Shown: positions 42,703 to 57,497, counted from the first letter of the stretch. The stretch is DNA of 64,000 nt from Pseudomonadota bacterium (GCA_018241025.1 JAFEEQ010000026.1:1-64000), one strand, 5' to 3'. Notes: a model not told the origin generated them from the letters alone. Made by a program: numbers and translations.

Positions 42703-42734
42703 GGGCCGCCGGGAAACCGGCGGCCCCTTTTTTT
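42703..42734 (+). terminator. Rho-independent terminator of the TonB-dependent receptor
   Basis: A 10-bp GC stem (GGGCCGCCGG with CCGGCGGCCC) closes on a GAAA tetraloop and is followed by C and seven Ts. It is the strongest terminator in the window. Confidence 0.92.
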
Positions 42735-42775
42735 GCGGGCCGGCGCGGATTGTTTTCCGGTGCGCCGAGAAGGGG

Positions 42776-42804
42776 TGGACAGGGTGAAACCGATCATCTA
42801 TATC
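42776..42804 (+). promoter_or_regulatory. Promoter of the initiator tRNA gene
   Basis: TGGACA, a 17-base spacer and TATATC lie 33 bases upstream of the tRNA. One base differs from the -35 consensus and two from TATAAT. Start would be near 42811. Confidence 0.5.
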
Positions 42805-42837
42805 CGCGCACCCCTCGCGCCGGCGAAGGTTTCATGA

Positions 42838-42914
<77 letters not shown>

Positions 42915-42919
42915 ACGAC

Positions 42920-42947
42920 AAAGGCCGTCCCGATGGGGCGGCCTTTT
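42920..42947 (+). terminator. Terminator of the initiator tRNA gene
   Basis: AAAGGCCGTCCC pairs with GGGGCGGCCTTT over a GAT loop, followed by T and CGCTTT. It begins six bases after the CCA end. Confidence 0.85.
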
Positions 42948-43097
42948 CGCTTTGGCGGCGAGGCCCGCACCAAAGCATTGACAGCTATGTGTTGCAGCGC
43001 GTCATTTCGCACTTGGCGACCCTGAAATAAATGGTCTACTTTCTAAAGTCCTTGAGCATTTTTGTGCTCGCCATATTGGGTCTGGGTTTGAAACGTT

Positions 43098-47738
<4,641 letters not shown>

Positions 47739-47740
47739 CC

Positions 47741-49192
47741 ATGGCCAATCCTTCCGGCTTCCTGACTGTCGAGCGTCTCGACCGCGGCTATGACAAGCCC
47801 GAAGAGCGCACGCACAACTATCGCGAATTCGTCCATCCGCTGCCGGGCGCCGAAGTCGTGCGCCAGGCCTCACGCTGCATGGATTGCGGCATTCCCTACT
47901 GTCACAACGGCTGTCCGGTGAACAATCTGATCCCGGACTTCAACAATCTCGTCTATCGCGAAAGCTGGCGCGGCGCGCTCGAGACGCTGCACTCGACCAA
48001 CAATTTCCCGGAGTTCACCGGCCGTGTCTGCCCCGCGCCTTGCGAGGCGTCCTGCACGCTGAACATCGAGAACGTCCCGGTCACCATCAAGACGATCGAG
48101 TGTCAGATCGTCGATCGCGGCTGGGAAGAGGGCTGGATCCAGCCGCAGGTGCCGCAGAGCAAGACCGGCAAGAATGTCGCCGTTGTCGGCTCGGGTCCCG
48201 CCGGTCTCGCCTGTGCGCAGCAATTGGCGCGCGCCGGCCACGGCGTCACGGTGTTCGAGAAGAACGACCGCATCGGCGGCCTGCTGCGCTACGGCATTCC
48301 CGACTTCAAGATGGAAAAGCATCTGATCGACCGCCGCATGCGCCAGATGGAGGCCGAAGGCGTCGCGTTCCGCACCAATGTCGAGGTCGGCACGGCAATG
48401 CCCGTCACCATGCTGCTGCACGATTACGACGCGGTGGTGATGGCCGGCGGCGCCGAGAACCCGCGCGACCTCGAGGTCGAGCATCGCAACGTGCCGGGAA
48501 TCCATTTCGCGATGGAGTTCCTCGTTCAGCAGAACCGCCGCGTCGCGGGCGATCCCGAGGCCAAGGCCGCACCCACCGGCACGCTGAACGCCAAGGGCAA
48601 GCATGTCGTCGTGATCGGCGGCGGCGACACCGGCTCGGACTGCATCGGTACGTCGAACCGCCATGGCGCGGCGTCGGTGACCCAGCTCGAAATCATGCCC
48701 AAGCCGCCGGAGCTCGAGAACAAGGCTCTGACCTGGCCGGATTGGCCGCTCAAGCTGCGCACCTCGTCGAGCCACGAAGAGGGTGCCGAACGCGACTGGT
48801 CGGTGCTGACCAAGCGTGCCGTCGTGCAGGACGGCAAACTCGCCGCGCTCGAATGCGTGCGTGTCGAATGGGTCAAGGGCGCCGACGGCCGCCAGCAGAT
48901 GCGTGAAGTACCCGGCAGCACCTTCGAGCTGAAGGCCGATCTCGTCTTGCTTGCGATGGGATTCCTCGGGCCGCGCAAGGCCGGGCTCATCGACCAGTCC
49001 GCCGTCGCGCTCGATCCGCGCGGCAACGTCAAGGCCAACACGATCGACTATCGGACCTCGGTCGCGAAGATCTTCTCCTGCGGCGACATGCGCCGTGGTC
49101 AGTCTTTGGTCGTCTGGGCGATCCGCGAGGGCCGCCAGGCTGCGCGTGCGGTCGATCAGTTCCTGATGGGAACGAGCGAGTTGCCGCGCTGA
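47741..49192 (+). CDS. gltD: Glutamate synthase (NADPH) small chain
   Basis: A 483-residue flavoprotein that passes NADPH electrons to GltB. It has N-terminal iron-sulfur cysteines ([14 protein letters not shown] and CPAPCEASC), FAD motif [14 protein letters not shown], and NADPH motif GGGDTGSDC. The C terminus [20 protein letters not shown] is the usual FAD-binding end. It lies two bases after gltB in one operon. Confidence 0.98.
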   Translation: MANPSGFLTVERLDRGYDKPEERTHNYREFVHPLPGAEVVRQASRCMDCGIPYCHNGCPVNNLIPDFNNLVYRESWRGALETLHSTNNFPEFTGRVCPAPCEASCTLNIENVPVTIKTIECQIVDRGWEEGWIQPQVPQSKTGKNVAVVGSGPAGLACAQQLARAGHGVTVFEKNDRIGGLLRYGIPDFKMEKHLIDRRMRQMEAEGVAFRTNVEVGTAMPVTMLLHDYDAVVMAGGAENPRDLEVEHRNVPGIHFAMEFLVQQNRRVAGDPEAKAAPTGTLNAKGKHVVVIGGGDTGSDCIGTSNRHGAASVTQLEIMPKPPELENKALTWPDWPLKLRTSSSHEEGAERDWSVLTKRAVVQDGKLAALECVRVEWVKGADGRQQMREVPGSTFELKADLVLLAMGFLGPRKAGLIDQSAVALDPRGNVKANTIDYRTSVAKIFSCGDMRRGQSLVVWAIREGRQAARAVDQFLMGTSELPR

Positions 49193-49335
49193 CCGGCAAC
49201 AAAACGCCACGCGCCCGATCGCTGCCGCAACAGTTCCGCATTCTGACGCAAGGTTTACCTTGCCGGGCTTGACCTTGGGTCAGGGCCTCTGACAATCGTC
49301 CGTTTCCTGCCTGTATGCATCCCAAGGACAAGTTG

Positions 49336-52176
49336 ATGCCCTTATTCCTGCGCCGGTTGCTGGTCGCCCTTCCGCTTCTGTTGCTGGTCGCCGCCGCGCC
49401 GCCAACGGTGAAGAGTTCGGCGCCCTGGCCACAGGTCGGCAGCGATCTGCCGGTCGACAAATCGGTTGTCTTCGGCACGCTGCCCAACGGCATGCGCTAT
49501 GCCATCAAGCACAACGATACCCCGAAAGGCGCGGTGTCGCTGCGCTTCCGCTTCGATGTCGGCTCGCTGATGGAGCGCGACAACGAGCAGGGCATCGCCC
49601 ATGTCCTGGAGCACATGGCGTTCCGCGGCTCGAAGCACGTCGCCGACGGCGACACGGTGCGCATCCTGCAAAGCCTCGGCCTTGCATTCGGCGCCGATAC
49701 CAACGCGTTCACCGCCGCCACGCAGACCGTCTATTCCTTCGACATGCCGAAGAACGACGAGGCCTCGATCGACACGGCGCTGATGCTGATGCGCGAGATC
49801 GCGGGCAACCTCAACATCTCCCAGGCCGCGCTCGATACCGAACGCAATGTCGTTCTCGCCGAGGCCAGACTGCGCGACGTGCCGGTGGCGCATCTGCGCA
49901 AATCCGACTGGGCGTTTCTCTATGGCGACCGGGCGGCCTCCGCCCTGCTTCCCATCGGGCTCGAAAAGGTCGTCGCCAACGCCAATGCCAAGCTGGTTCG
50001 GGACTTCTACGAGGCGTGGTACCGGCCGGAGCGCGCGACGATGATCATCGTCGGCGACATCGACCCCAAGGCAGTGGAAGCCAAGCTCAAGGCAAAGTTC
50101 TCGGATTGGCGGGCCAAGGCGCCGCCGCGCAAGGCGGTTCGCTATCATCCGCTCGCCAAGCGGCCTTCGAATGTGAAGCTGTTCAACGAGCCCGGCGTGC
50201 AGCCCTATCTGCTGTTCACCTGGCTTCAGCCTTACGACAATTCGCCCGACAACCGGAAGAACGAGGCACGCGACCTCATCCGCTACATTGCGACGGCGGT
50301 GTTCAACATGCGGATGGCGGAGCTAGCGCATGCGCCGTCGCCGCCTTTCGTGGGCGCTTCCGCGAACCACGATCACATGGGCAATATCGCCGATTATACC
50401 GAACTTCGCGTGTCCTATCGTCCCGGCGAGTCGACAGCCGCGATCGAGGCGGCCGAGCGGGCATGGCGCGATGCCGTCGCCCATGGCGTCCGCCAGGACG
50501 AGGTCGATCTGGTCGTGGCGCAGCTGCGTACCTTCTTCCAGACGCGTGCCACCGCTGCCGACACCACGCCGACGACGGACGTGATCGACGCCTTGCTGCG
50601 CTACGTCGATGACAGAAATGTCTACACCTCGCCGCAGTCCGACCTCGTGCTGTTCGAGAATGTGGTGAAAGGGCTGAAGGCCAAGACGGTCTCGCAGGCG
50701 CTGCGCTATGTCTTCGGCGGCACCGGCCCGCTCCTGTTCGTCACCTCCGATACGCCGCTCCCCGGCGGCGAAGCGGCCGTGAAGAAGGCGCTTGCCGACG
50801 CCGACGGCACACCGCTGGCGGCCGGCGCGGCGCAGACCCTGCCGCCATGGCCCTATGGCGATTTCGGCAAGCCCGGCGAGGTGACTGCGCGCACGACGGT
50901 GAGCGATCTCGGTGTCACCGATGTCCGTTTTGCCAATGGCGTGACGCTGACGATCAAGCCGACGGCGCTGCGTGCCGGACAGGTGCTGGTGAATGTACGT
51001 CTGGGCAAGGGCCGGCTCGGCTTGCCGCGCGATCACACGGTTCCGCTCTGGGCGCTGTCGGGATTCTACATTTCGGGTGGATTGAACCACTACACGATCG
51101 ACGATTTGCAGAAGCTGATGGCGGACAAGACGTGGGATGCCGATCTGGCTATTGGCGACGACGATTTCTCGCTCAGCGGCGAAGCGCGGCCTGCCGATCT
51201 CGACAACGAGCTCCAGATCCTTGCGGCCTATGTCACCGACCCGGCGTTCAAGACCGAAGCCTTCGAACAGGCGCGGACGGCTTACGCGAACAGCCTGCGT
51301 GCCGCACTGGCATCGCCATCGTCGGTCTTTGGGCGCGAGATTTACGGCCGGCTGCATGATGGCGACGTGCGCTGGCGCGCGGCGACTCTTGCCGATGTCG
51401 AGGCGGCGACGCCGGAACAGGCCGAAGCTATCCTCGCACCGGCGCTGAAGGACGGGCCGATCGACATCACCATCGTCGGCGATGTCGATGTCGACAAGGC
51501 TGTCCAGTCGGTCGCCGCTACCTTCGGCGCGCTGCCGCCGCGCGCCGCGGAAGGTGGGCCGGTGACGGGCGACGAGCACTTCCCGGCATCGACGCCCAAG
51601 CCCGTCGTGCTCGAGCATCACGGCGCGGAGAACCAGGCCGTCGCGATGATCGCCTGGCCGACCACCGGCTTTTACAAAAACATGCGCGAGCAGCGCGTGA
51701 TCCGCGTCCTCGCAGAGATCTTCTCGCAGCGCCTGCTCGACGAATTGCGCACGCGCGAGGGCATCACGTATACGCCGGGGGCCTCGTCCTACGCTTCGCT
51801 GCTCACGCCGGACTACGGCTTCGTCTACGCGCTGGCGCAGATCCCGCCCGACAAGGTCGACACCTTCTACCGCGAGGTCGGCGCCGTGGTTGCCGATCTG
51901 GCAGCCAAGCCGGTGTCGCAGGCCGAGCTCGACCGTGCCCGCGGGCCGCGGATCGAGGACATCCAGAAACAGCAGCAGACCAACGAGTACTGGCTGTCCC
52001 TGCTTTCGGGCTCGCAACAGGATCCGCGCCTGCTCGATGTGATCCGGACCACGATCCCGGACCTGAAGGACATCACGCCGGACGACATCCAGAAGGCCGC
52101 GCAGACCTGGCTGAAGGGCGGGACCGCCTATCGTCTCGTGGTGATGCCTGCGGACAAGGCAGCGCCCACCCCTTGA
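49336..52176 (+). CDS. M16 family zinc metallopeptidase (PqqL/pitrilysin-like), secreted
   Basis: A 946-residue periplasmic metallopeptidase. The ATG at 49336 is chosen because AAGGA sits seven bases before it and the signal peptide (LLVALPLLLLVAAA) begins just after; an ATG at 49315 is less likely. The inverted zinc motif is His89-V-L-Glu92-His93 (HVLEHMAFRG), and the third ligand Glu is expected about 75 residues later. Four M16 domains follow (VVLAEARLRDVPV, MIIVGDIDPKAVEAKLK, YTPGASSYASLLTPDYGFVY). The protein stands alone and its substrate is unknown. Confidence 0.9.
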   Translation: MPLFLRRLLVALPLLLLVAAAPPTVKSSAPWPQVGSDLPVDKSVVFGTLPNGMRYAIKHNDTPKGAVSLRFRFDVGSLMERDNEQGIAHVLEHMAFRGSKHVADGDTVRILQSLGLAFGADTNAFTAATQTVYSFDMPKNDEASIDTALMLMREIAGNLNISQAALDTERNVVLAEARLRDVPVAHLRKSDWAFLYGDRAASALLPIGLEKVVANANAKLVRDFYEAWYRPERATMIIVGDIDPKAVEAKLKAKFSDWRAKAPPRKAVRYHPLAKRPSNVKLFNEPGVQPYLLFTWLQPYDNSPDNRKNEARDLIRYIATAVFNMRMAELAHAPSPPFVGASANHDHMGNIADYTELRVSYRPGESTAAIEAAERAWRDAVAHGVRQDEVDLVVAQLRTFFQTRATAADTTPTTDVIDALLRYVDDRNVYTSPQSDLVLFENVVKGLKAKTVSQALRYVFGGTGPLLFVTSDTPLPGGEAAVKKALADADGTPLAAGAAQTLPPWPYGDFGKPGEVTARTTVSDLGVTDVRFANGVTLTIKPTALRAGQVLVNVRLGKGRLGLPRDHTVPLWALSGFYISGGLNHYTIDDLQKLMADKTWDADLAIGDDDFSLSGEARPADLDNELQILAAYVTDPAFKTEAFEQARTAYANSLRAALASPSSVFGREIYGRLHDGDVRWRAATLADVEAATPEQAEAILAPALKDGPIDITIVGDVDVDKAVQSVAATFGALPPRAAEGGPVTGDEHFPASTPKPVVLEHHGAENQAVAMIAWPTTGFYKNMREQRVIRVLAEIFSQRLLDELRTREGITYTPGASSYASLLTPDYGFVYALAQIPPDKVDTFYREVGAVVADLAAKPVSQAELDRARGPRIEDIQKQQQTNEYWLSLLSGSQQDPRLLDVIRTTIPDLKDITPDDIQKAAQTWLKGGTAYRLVVMPADKAAPTP

Positions 52177-52284
52177 GCAGCGCGGCCCGCCGCGGAAATG
52201 CTGCGGCATCATGGACTTGCGGGTTCCGGCCCGGTCGCGGGCTATCCTGGAAAGCTGCGGTATGCGGGGCGTTGCGCTCGTCCC

Positions 52285-52309
52285 GTACACCGCTACAGTT
52301 AAAGTGTAC
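52285..52309. promoter_or_regulatory. Inverted repeat GTACAC-N13-GTGTAC over a putative promoter
   Basis: Perfect 6-bp arms at 52285-52290 and 52304-52309 enclose TACAGT, which has a TTGCGC at 16 bases upstream. The site lies 32 bases before the first acyl-CoA dehydrogenase. It looks like a repressor operator covering a -10 element. The regulator is unknown. Confidence 0.35.
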
Positions 52310-52340
52310 CGGGCCTTCCGTGCCCGGACTGGTGAGGACC

Positions 52341-53555
52341 ATGAGCGATCTCGAGACATTCCGCAGCGAAACCCGCGCCTGGCTGGAGGCCAATTGCCCG
52401 CCATCCATGCGCGGCGACAGCGAAGTCTCGATCACCGAGCCGGACGACGAGTCCATCTGGGGCGGCAAACGCGCCACGTTCACGAACCCGGAACGGAAGC
52501 TCTGGCTCGACCGCATGGCGGCCAAGGGCTGGACCGCGCCGACCTGGCCGAAGGAATACGGTGGCGGTGGGCTTTCGAATGCCGAGGCGCGAGTGCTCCA
52601 GCAGGAACTCGGCCGGATCAAGGCGCAGCCGGCGCTGATGTCCTTCGGCATCTGGATGCTCGGTCCGGTGCTGCTCGAATACGCCAATGAGGAACAGAAG
52701 AAGCGCTTCCTGCCGCAGATCGTGCGCGGCGAGATCCGCTGGTGTCAGGGCTACTCCGAGCCGGGTGCCGGCTCCGACCTCGCGGGTCTGCGCACCCAGG
52801 CGGTCGACAAGGGCGACCACTACCTGATCAACGGATCCAAGATCTGGACCTCCTATGCCGACAAGGCCGACTGGATTTTCTGTCTTGTCCGCACCGACAA
52901 CACCAAGAAGCATGAGGGCATCTCCTTCATGCTGTTCGACATGACATCGCCCGGTGTCGAGCCGCGGCCGATCAAGCTGATCAGCGGCCAGTCGCCATTC
53001 TGCGAAACCTTTTTCACCGATGTGAAGGTTCCCAAGGCACAGCTTGTCGGCAAGCTGAACGGTGGCTGGGATATCGCCAAGCGGTTGCTCCAGTATGAGC
53101 GCCAGAACATCTCGTCCGGCGGTTTCGGCGGCGGTGGCGGCGGTGCCTACGATATCGAGCACGCGGCACTCGACTATGTCGGCAAGACCGACGCGGGCAA
53201 GGTTGCCGATGCAGACCTGCGCGGCCGGCTGACAGCGCACAAGATGGAGGCGCGCGCCTTCGCGCTCACTGTGCGCCGTGCCGAGGAAGAGTCGAAACAG
53301 GGCAAAGGCCCGTCGGCGGCGACTTCGATCATCAAATACGCCGCGGCGAAGATTAACCAGGAGCGTACCGAGCTGATGGTCGAGACGCTCGGCACGCAGG
53401 CGCTGGGCTGGGACGGCGATGCCTACAAACCGGGCGAGATCGCCGCGATGCGCGGCATGCTGCGCGCCAAGGGAAATTCGATCGAGGGCGGCACGAGCGA
53501 GGTGAATCTCAACGTCATCTCCAAGCGCGTGCTGGGCCTGATGGATCATCAGTAG
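52341..53555 (+). CDS. Acyl-CoA dehydrogenase, copy 1 of 5
   Basis: A 404-residue flavoprotein that oxidises an acyl-CoA to the 2-enoyl-CoA. The ATG at 52341 matches the conserved start (DLETFRSETRAWLEANCP). The FAD motif is WCQGYSEPGAGSDLAGLRTQ, and FETFFTDVKVPKAQLVGKLN-type segments follow. The position of the MCAD catalytic Glu376 (IYEGT) reads IEGGTSEVN, with Gly there and a Glu one residue earlier. A Gly-rich loop (FGGGGGGAYD) precedes the last helical part. It begins a row of five dehydrogenase genes and is nearest in form to copy 3, which has the same SIEGGTSEVNLNV end. Confidence 0.92.
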   Translation: MSDLETFRSETRAWLEANCPPSMRGDSEVSITEPDDESIWGGKRATFTNPERKLWLDRMAAKGWTAPTWPKEYGGGGLSNAEARVLQQELGRIKAQPALMSFGIWMLGPVLLEYANEEQKKRFLPQIVRGEIRWCQGYSEPGAGSDLAGLRTQAVDKGDHYLINGSKIWTSYADKADWIFCLVRTDNTKKHEGISFMLFDMTSPGVEPRPIKLISGQSPFCETFFTDVKVPKAQLVGKLNGGWDIAKRLLQYERQNISSGGFGGGGGGAYDIEHAALDYVGKTDAGKVADADLRGRLTAHKMEARAFALTVRRAEEESKQGKGPSAATSIIKYAAAKINQERTELMVETLGTQALGWDGDAYKPGEIAAMRGMLRAKGNSIEGGTSEVNLNVISKRVLGLMDHQ

Positions 53556-53566
53556 AGTTTGCGTCG

Positions 53567-53666
53567 CTCACCCTTCGATGCCTCGACGGGCTCGGCACTC
53601 AGGGTGAGGGATAGAGTTGAACGGAATTAAACAGAGACCTCATCCTGAGCTTGTCGAAGGATGAGG
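53567..53666. repeat. Paired palindromes in the spacer between dehydrogenases 1 and 2
   Basis: The spacer holds two palindromes in inverted orientation. The first is the long form at 53567-53608, with arms CTCACCCT and AGGGTGAG and an inner TGCC/GGCA pair. The second is the short form at 53638-53666, CCTCATCCT with AGGATGAGG. The same pair recurs at 54936-55039 and 57510-57594. Confidence 0.8.
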
Positions 53667-53728
53667 CGCACGAAACGAAAGACGACGGAGGAGGCACGAA
53701 CTTCCTCCGCGAAGTCTGGGAGAGAAAC

Positions 53729-54925
53729 ATGGCCACCGATACCGCTCTTGAAAGCTTCCGCGCCGAGGCGCGTTCCTGGATCGAGGAGAACTTCCCGAAG
53801 TCGCTGAAGGGCAAGGATGCGCTGTCCTTCATGGAAGGCTTCGGTTCCAAGGATCCGGACTTCCTGAAGTGGAAGGACGCGATGGGCGCGAAGGGCTGGG
53901 GCATCGCGACCTGGCCGAAGCCTTGGGGTGGCGGGCTGTCGAAAGCCGAGGGCCGGGCGCTGACGCAGGAGCTGGCGCGGGCCGGCGCGTTCAACCCGAT
54001 CGGTGGCATGGGCGTCTCGATGTTCGGGCCGACCCTGCTCGAATACGGCAACGACGCGCAGAAGAAGCAGCACATGCCCGGCATCCAGATGGGCACGGTG
54101 CGCTGGTGCCAGGGCTATAGCGAGCCGGGCGCGGGATCGGACCTTGCCTCGCTCCGAACCCAGGCCGTCGACAAGGGCGACCACTTCCTCGTCAACGGAC
54201 AGAAGATCTGGACCTCCGGCGCGCAATATGCCGACTGGTGCTTCTGTCTCGTCCGCACCGACAACACGCGCAAGCATGAAGGCATCTCCTTCCTGCTGAT
54301 CGACATGAAGTCGCCCGGTGTGGAGACGCGGCCGATCAAGCTGATCTCGGGCAATTCGCCGTTCTGCGAGACCTTCTTCACCGATGTGAAGGTGCCGAAG
54401 GAGAACCTGATGGGGCCGCTCAATGGCGGCTGGACGGTGGGCAAGCGCCTGCTCCAGTTCGAGCGCGACGGGCAGGGCGGCGGCACGCGCGGCGCGTCGT
54501 TCCGCGGCGCCGACATGCGCACGCTCGACGAGGTCGCGAAGCACTATGTCGGCAGCGACGGGCAGGGCCGCATCGCCGATGCCGATCTGCGCGTCCGCGT
54601 CGCCGATCACATGATGGATTCCGCCGCGATGCGTCTCACCGTGCAGCGCATGCAGGAAGATGCGAAGAACAACCAGGGCCCCTCGGCCGTCACCTCGATC
54701 ATGAAGAACGCCAATGTCCGCGTGGTCCAGGGCCGCGCCGAGCTGATGGTCGAGATCATGGGCTTCCAGGGGCTCGGCTGGGAGGGCGACAGTTACTCGG
54801 CCGACGAGCTTAACGCGACGCGCAATCTGCTCTCGGGCAAGGCGATGTCGATTTATGGCGGCTCGAACGAAATCCAGAGCAACATCATCGCCAAGCGGAT
54901 TTTGGGATTGCTGGATCATCAGTAG
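53729..54925 (+). CDS. Acyl-CoA dehydrogenase, copy 2 of 5
   Basis: A 398-residue enzyme with the same build: FAD motif WCQGYSEPGAGSDLASLRTQ and FCETFFTDVKVPKENLMG. The end is SIYGGSNEIQSNIIAKRILG, so Gly sits where MCAD has Glu376, as in many bacterial dehydrogenases. The start at 53729 follows GAGAGAAAC and the conserved ESFRAEARSWIEENFP. It is closest to copy 4, with which it shares the GPLNGGWT.GKRLLQFER pattern and the YGGS.EIQ end. The substrate is unknown. Confidence 0.92.
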   Translation: MATDTALESFRAEARSWIEENFPKSLKGKDALSFMEGFGSKDPDFLKWKDAMGAKGWGIATWPKPWGGGLSKAEGRALTQELARAGAFNPIGGMGVSMFGPTLLEYGNDAQKKQHMPGIQMGTVRWCQGYSEPGAGSDLASLRTQAVDKGDHFLVNGQKIWTSGAQYADWCFCLVRTDNTRKHEGISFLLIDMKSPGVETRPIKLISGNSPFCETFFTDVKVPKENLMGPLNGGWTVGKRLLQFERDGQGGGTRGASFRGADMRTLDEVAKHYVGSDGQGRIADADLRVRVADHMMDSAAMRLTVQRMQEDAKNNQGPSAVTSIMKNANVRVVQGRAELMVEIMGFQGLGWEGDSYSADELNATRNLLSGKAMSIYGGSNEIQSNIIAKRILGLLDHQ

Positions 54926-54935
54926 TGCGTGACGG

Positions 54936-55039
54936 CTCACCCTTCGACAAGCTCGGGGTGAGGAATTGCGTTGAAGAGTGAAGATTTGAGTTGAACCCTC
55001 GTCCTGAGTGCCGAGCTTGTCGAGGCATCGAAGGATGAG
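54936..55039. repeat. Paired palindromes in the spacer between dehydrogenases 2 and 3
   Basis: A short-form palindrome at 54936-54962 (CTCACCC with GGGTGAG) and a long-form one at 54998-55039 (CTCGTCCT with AGGATGAG, one mismatch, inner TGCC/GGCA). Compared with the first spacer, long and short forms have swapped places. Confidence 0.8.
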
Positions 55040-55058
55040 AGCACCGAACGAAAGACGA

Positions 55059-56264
55059 ATGTCAGTAGACGAAACCCTCGACACCGATCTGGAAGCCTTC
55101 CGCGCCGAAGCGAAGGCGTGGATCGTCGCCAACTATCCCGCCTCGCTCAAGGGCAAGAGCCCGCTCGCGCTGATGGAAGGCTTCGGCTCGCAGGATCCGG
55201 ATTTCCTGAAGTGGAAAGCGGCGATGGGCGCGAAAGGCTGGGGCGTTCCGACCTGGCCGCGCGAATGGGGCGGCGGCGGGCTGTCGCGGCAGCAGGCGCG
55301 GGTGCTGCAGCAGGAGATGACGGCCGCCGGTGCGTTCAATCCGATCGGCGGCATGGGCGTGATGATGCTCGGGCCGACGCTTCTGGAGTACGGCACCGAG
55401 GCGCAGAAGAAGCAGCACATGCCAGGCATCGTGAACGGCACGGTGCGCTGGTGTCAGGGTTACAGCGAGCCGGGCGCGGGCTCCGATCTCGCGTCGCTGC
55501 GCACGCAAGCGGTCGATAAGGGCGACCATTATCTCGTCAACGGCCAGAAGATCTGGACCAGCGGCGCGCAGTTCGCCGATTGGTGTTTCTGTCTGGTCCG
55601 CACCGACAACGCCAAGAAGCATGAAGGCATTTCCTTCCTGCTGATCGACATGAAGACGCCGGGCTGCGAACCGCGGCCGATCAAGCTGATCAGCGGCGCT
55701 TCGGTGTTCTGCGAGACCTTCTTCACCGATGTGAAGGTGCCGAAGGGCAATCTCATGGGTCGGCTGAACGGCGGCTGGGAGATCGCCAAGCGGCTGCTGC
55801 AGTTCGAGCGCCAGAACATCTCCGCCGGCGGCTCGGGTGCGGCCGGCACCGCGGCGGTCTACGATCTGCAGGACGCGGCCAAGGATTATGTCGGCGTCGC
55901 GGAGGGCAAGGTCGCCGACCGCGACCTGCGTTCGCGCATCACGGCGCACAAGATGGAAGCGCGCGCCTTTCAGATGACGATCCGCCGCGCCGAGGAAGAG
56001 GCGAAGAGCGGCAAGGGGCCGTCGGCCGCGACCTCGGTGTTCAAATACGCCATGGCCAAGATCAATCAGGAGCGCACCGAGCTTCTGGTCGAAGCGCTCG
56101 GCACACAGGGCTTGGGTTGGGAGGGCGAGGGTTACGACCCGCGCGAGCTCCAGACGATGCGCACCATGCTGCGCGCCAAGGGCAATTCCATCGAAGGCGG
56201 CACGTCGGAGGTGAACCTCAACGTCGTCTCCAAGCGCGTGCTTGGCCTTCTCGACCATCAATAA
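55059..56264 (+). CDS. Acyl-CoA dehydrogenase, copy 3 of 5
   Basis: A 401-residue dehydrogenase. It has WCQGYSEPGAGSDLASLRTQ for FAD, FCETFFTDVKVPKGNLMG, and ends SIEGGTSEVNLNVVSKRVLG, as in copy 1. The start is the ATG at 55059 before the conserved ETLDTDLEAFRAEAKAW. Its N-terminal half is like copies 2 and 4 (LMEGFGSQDPDFLKWK) while its C-terminal third is like copy 1, which suggests past recombination between neighbours. It is 18 bases from copy 4 with no repeat between. Confidence 0.92.
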   Translation: MSVDETLDTDLEAFRAEAKAWIVANYPASLKGKSPLALMEGFGSQDPDFLKWKAAMGAKGWGVPTWPREWGGGGLSRQQARVLQQEMTAAGAFNPIGGMGVMMLGPTLLEYGTEAQKKQHMPGIVNGTVRWCQGYSEPGAGSDLASLRTQAVDKGDHYLVNGQKIWTSGAQFADWCFCLVRTDNAKKHEGISFLLIDMKTPGCEPRPIKLISGASVFCETFFTDVKVPKGNLMGRLNGGWEIAKRLLQFERQNISAGGSGAAGTAAVYDLQDAAKDYVGVAEGKVADRDLRSRITAHKMEARAFQMTIRRAEEEAKSGKGPSAATSVFKYAMAKINQERTELLVEALGTQGLGWEGEGYDPRELQTMRTMLRAKGNSIEGGTSEVNLNVVSKRVLGLLDHQ

Positions 56265-56282
56265 CGCAACAGGAGTGAACGC

Positions 56283-57497
56283 ATGAGCGCGGCAGCGAAC
56301 GCCGATCCCCAACTGGAGGCCTTCCGCCTCGAAGCCCGCAAATGGCTCGAAGAGAACTTCCCCAAATCGCTGGTCGGCAAGGCCGGCATGATGATGGGCG
56401 AGGAGGCGGCCTCGCGGAACGCCGACTTCGACAAATGGAAGAAGGCGATGGGCGACAAGGGCTGGGGCACGCCGACCTGGCCGAAGCAGTATGGCGCCGG
56501 CGGTCTTTCGACCGCACAGGCCCGCGTGCTGCAACAGGAGATGGGCAAGATCGGCGCCTGGAATCCGATCGGCGGCATGGGCGTGATGATGTTCGGCCCG
56601 ACCCTGCTCGAATACGGCAGCGAGGAGCAGAAGAAGAAGCACGTTCCCGGCATCGTGAAGGGCGAAGTGTGGTGGTGCCAGGGCTATAGCGAGCCGGGCG
56701 CCGGTTCCGACCTTGCCTCGCTGCGCACGCAGTGCATCGACAAGGGCGACCATTATCTCGTCAACGGCCAGAAGATCTGGACCTCCGGCGCACAATACGC
56801 CGACATGTGCTTCGCGCTCGTGCGCACCGACAACACCAAGAAGCATGAGGGCATCTCGTTCCTGCTGATCGACATGAAGTCGCCGGGCGTCGAAGTCCGC
56901 CCGATCAAACTGATCAGCGGCAACTCGCCCTTCTGCGAAACCTTCTTCACCGATGTGAAGGTGCCGAAGGAGAATTTGATGGGGCCGCTCAACGGCGGCT
57001 GGACCATCGGCAAGCGCCTTTTGCAGTTCGAGCGCCAGGGCCTCGGCGGCGGCATCGGCGGCGGCGGTCTCAACCGCGGCGGCGAGACGCGCACGATCGA
57101 CCAGGTCGCCAAGGCCTATGCCGGCGCCAACGACAACGGCCAGGTGGCCGATGCCGATCTGCGCATGCGCATCACCAACCACATGATGGACGCCCGGGCC
57201 TTCATGCTCACCGTGCAGCGCGCGATGAGCGAGGCCAAGGGTAATGCCGGCCCCTCGGCCACGACCTCGATCATGAAGAACGCCGGCTCGCGCATCGGGC
57301 AGGAGCGCGCCGAGCTGCTGGTCGAAGTGATGGGCCATCAGGGCCTCGGCTGGGAAGGCGAGGGCTTCACCCGCGACGAGCTCGACACCGTGCGCGGCTG
57401 GCTCGGCGGCAAGGCCACCACGATCTACGGCGGCAGCCAGGAGATCCAGAACAACATCATCGCCAAGCGCATTCTTGGGCTGTTGGACCACCAGTAG
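56283..57497 (+). CDS. Acyl-CoA dehydrogenase, copy 4 of 5
   Basis: A 404-residue dehydrogenase with WCQGYSEPGAGSDLASLRTQ and FCETFFTDVKVPKENLMG, ending TIYGGSQEIQNNIIAKRILG. A glycine-rich stretch (GLGGGIGGGGLNRGG) lies after the LLQFERQ segment, longer than in copy 2. It is 18 bases from copy 3 with a CAGGAGTGA ribosome site, so the two are surely co-translated. The substrate is not apparent. Confidence 0.92.
   Translation: MSAAANADPQLEAFRLEARKWLEENFPKSLVGKAGMMMGEEAASRNADFDKWKKAMGDKGWGTPTWPKQYGAGGLSTAQARVLQQEMGKIGAWNPIGGMGVMMFGPTLLEYGSEEQKKKHVPGIVKGEVWWCQGYSEPGAGSDLASLRTQCIDKGDHYLVNGQKIWTSGAQYADMCFALVRTDNTKKHEGISFLLIDMKSPGVEVRPIKLISGNSPFCETFFTDVKVPKENLMGPLNGGWTIGKRLLQFERQGLGGGIGGGGLNRGGETRTIDQVAKAYAGANDNGQVADADLRMRITNHMMDARAFMLTVQRAMSEAKGNAGPSATTSIMKNAGSRIGQERAELLVEVMGHQGLGWEGEGFTRDELDTVRGWLGGKATTIYGGSQEIQNNIIAKRILGLLDHQ

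Noticed and set aside
42978..43006. TTGACA as a gltB promoter
   Set aside because: There is no acceptable -10 element at 16-18 bases; the true promoter of gltB could not be placed.
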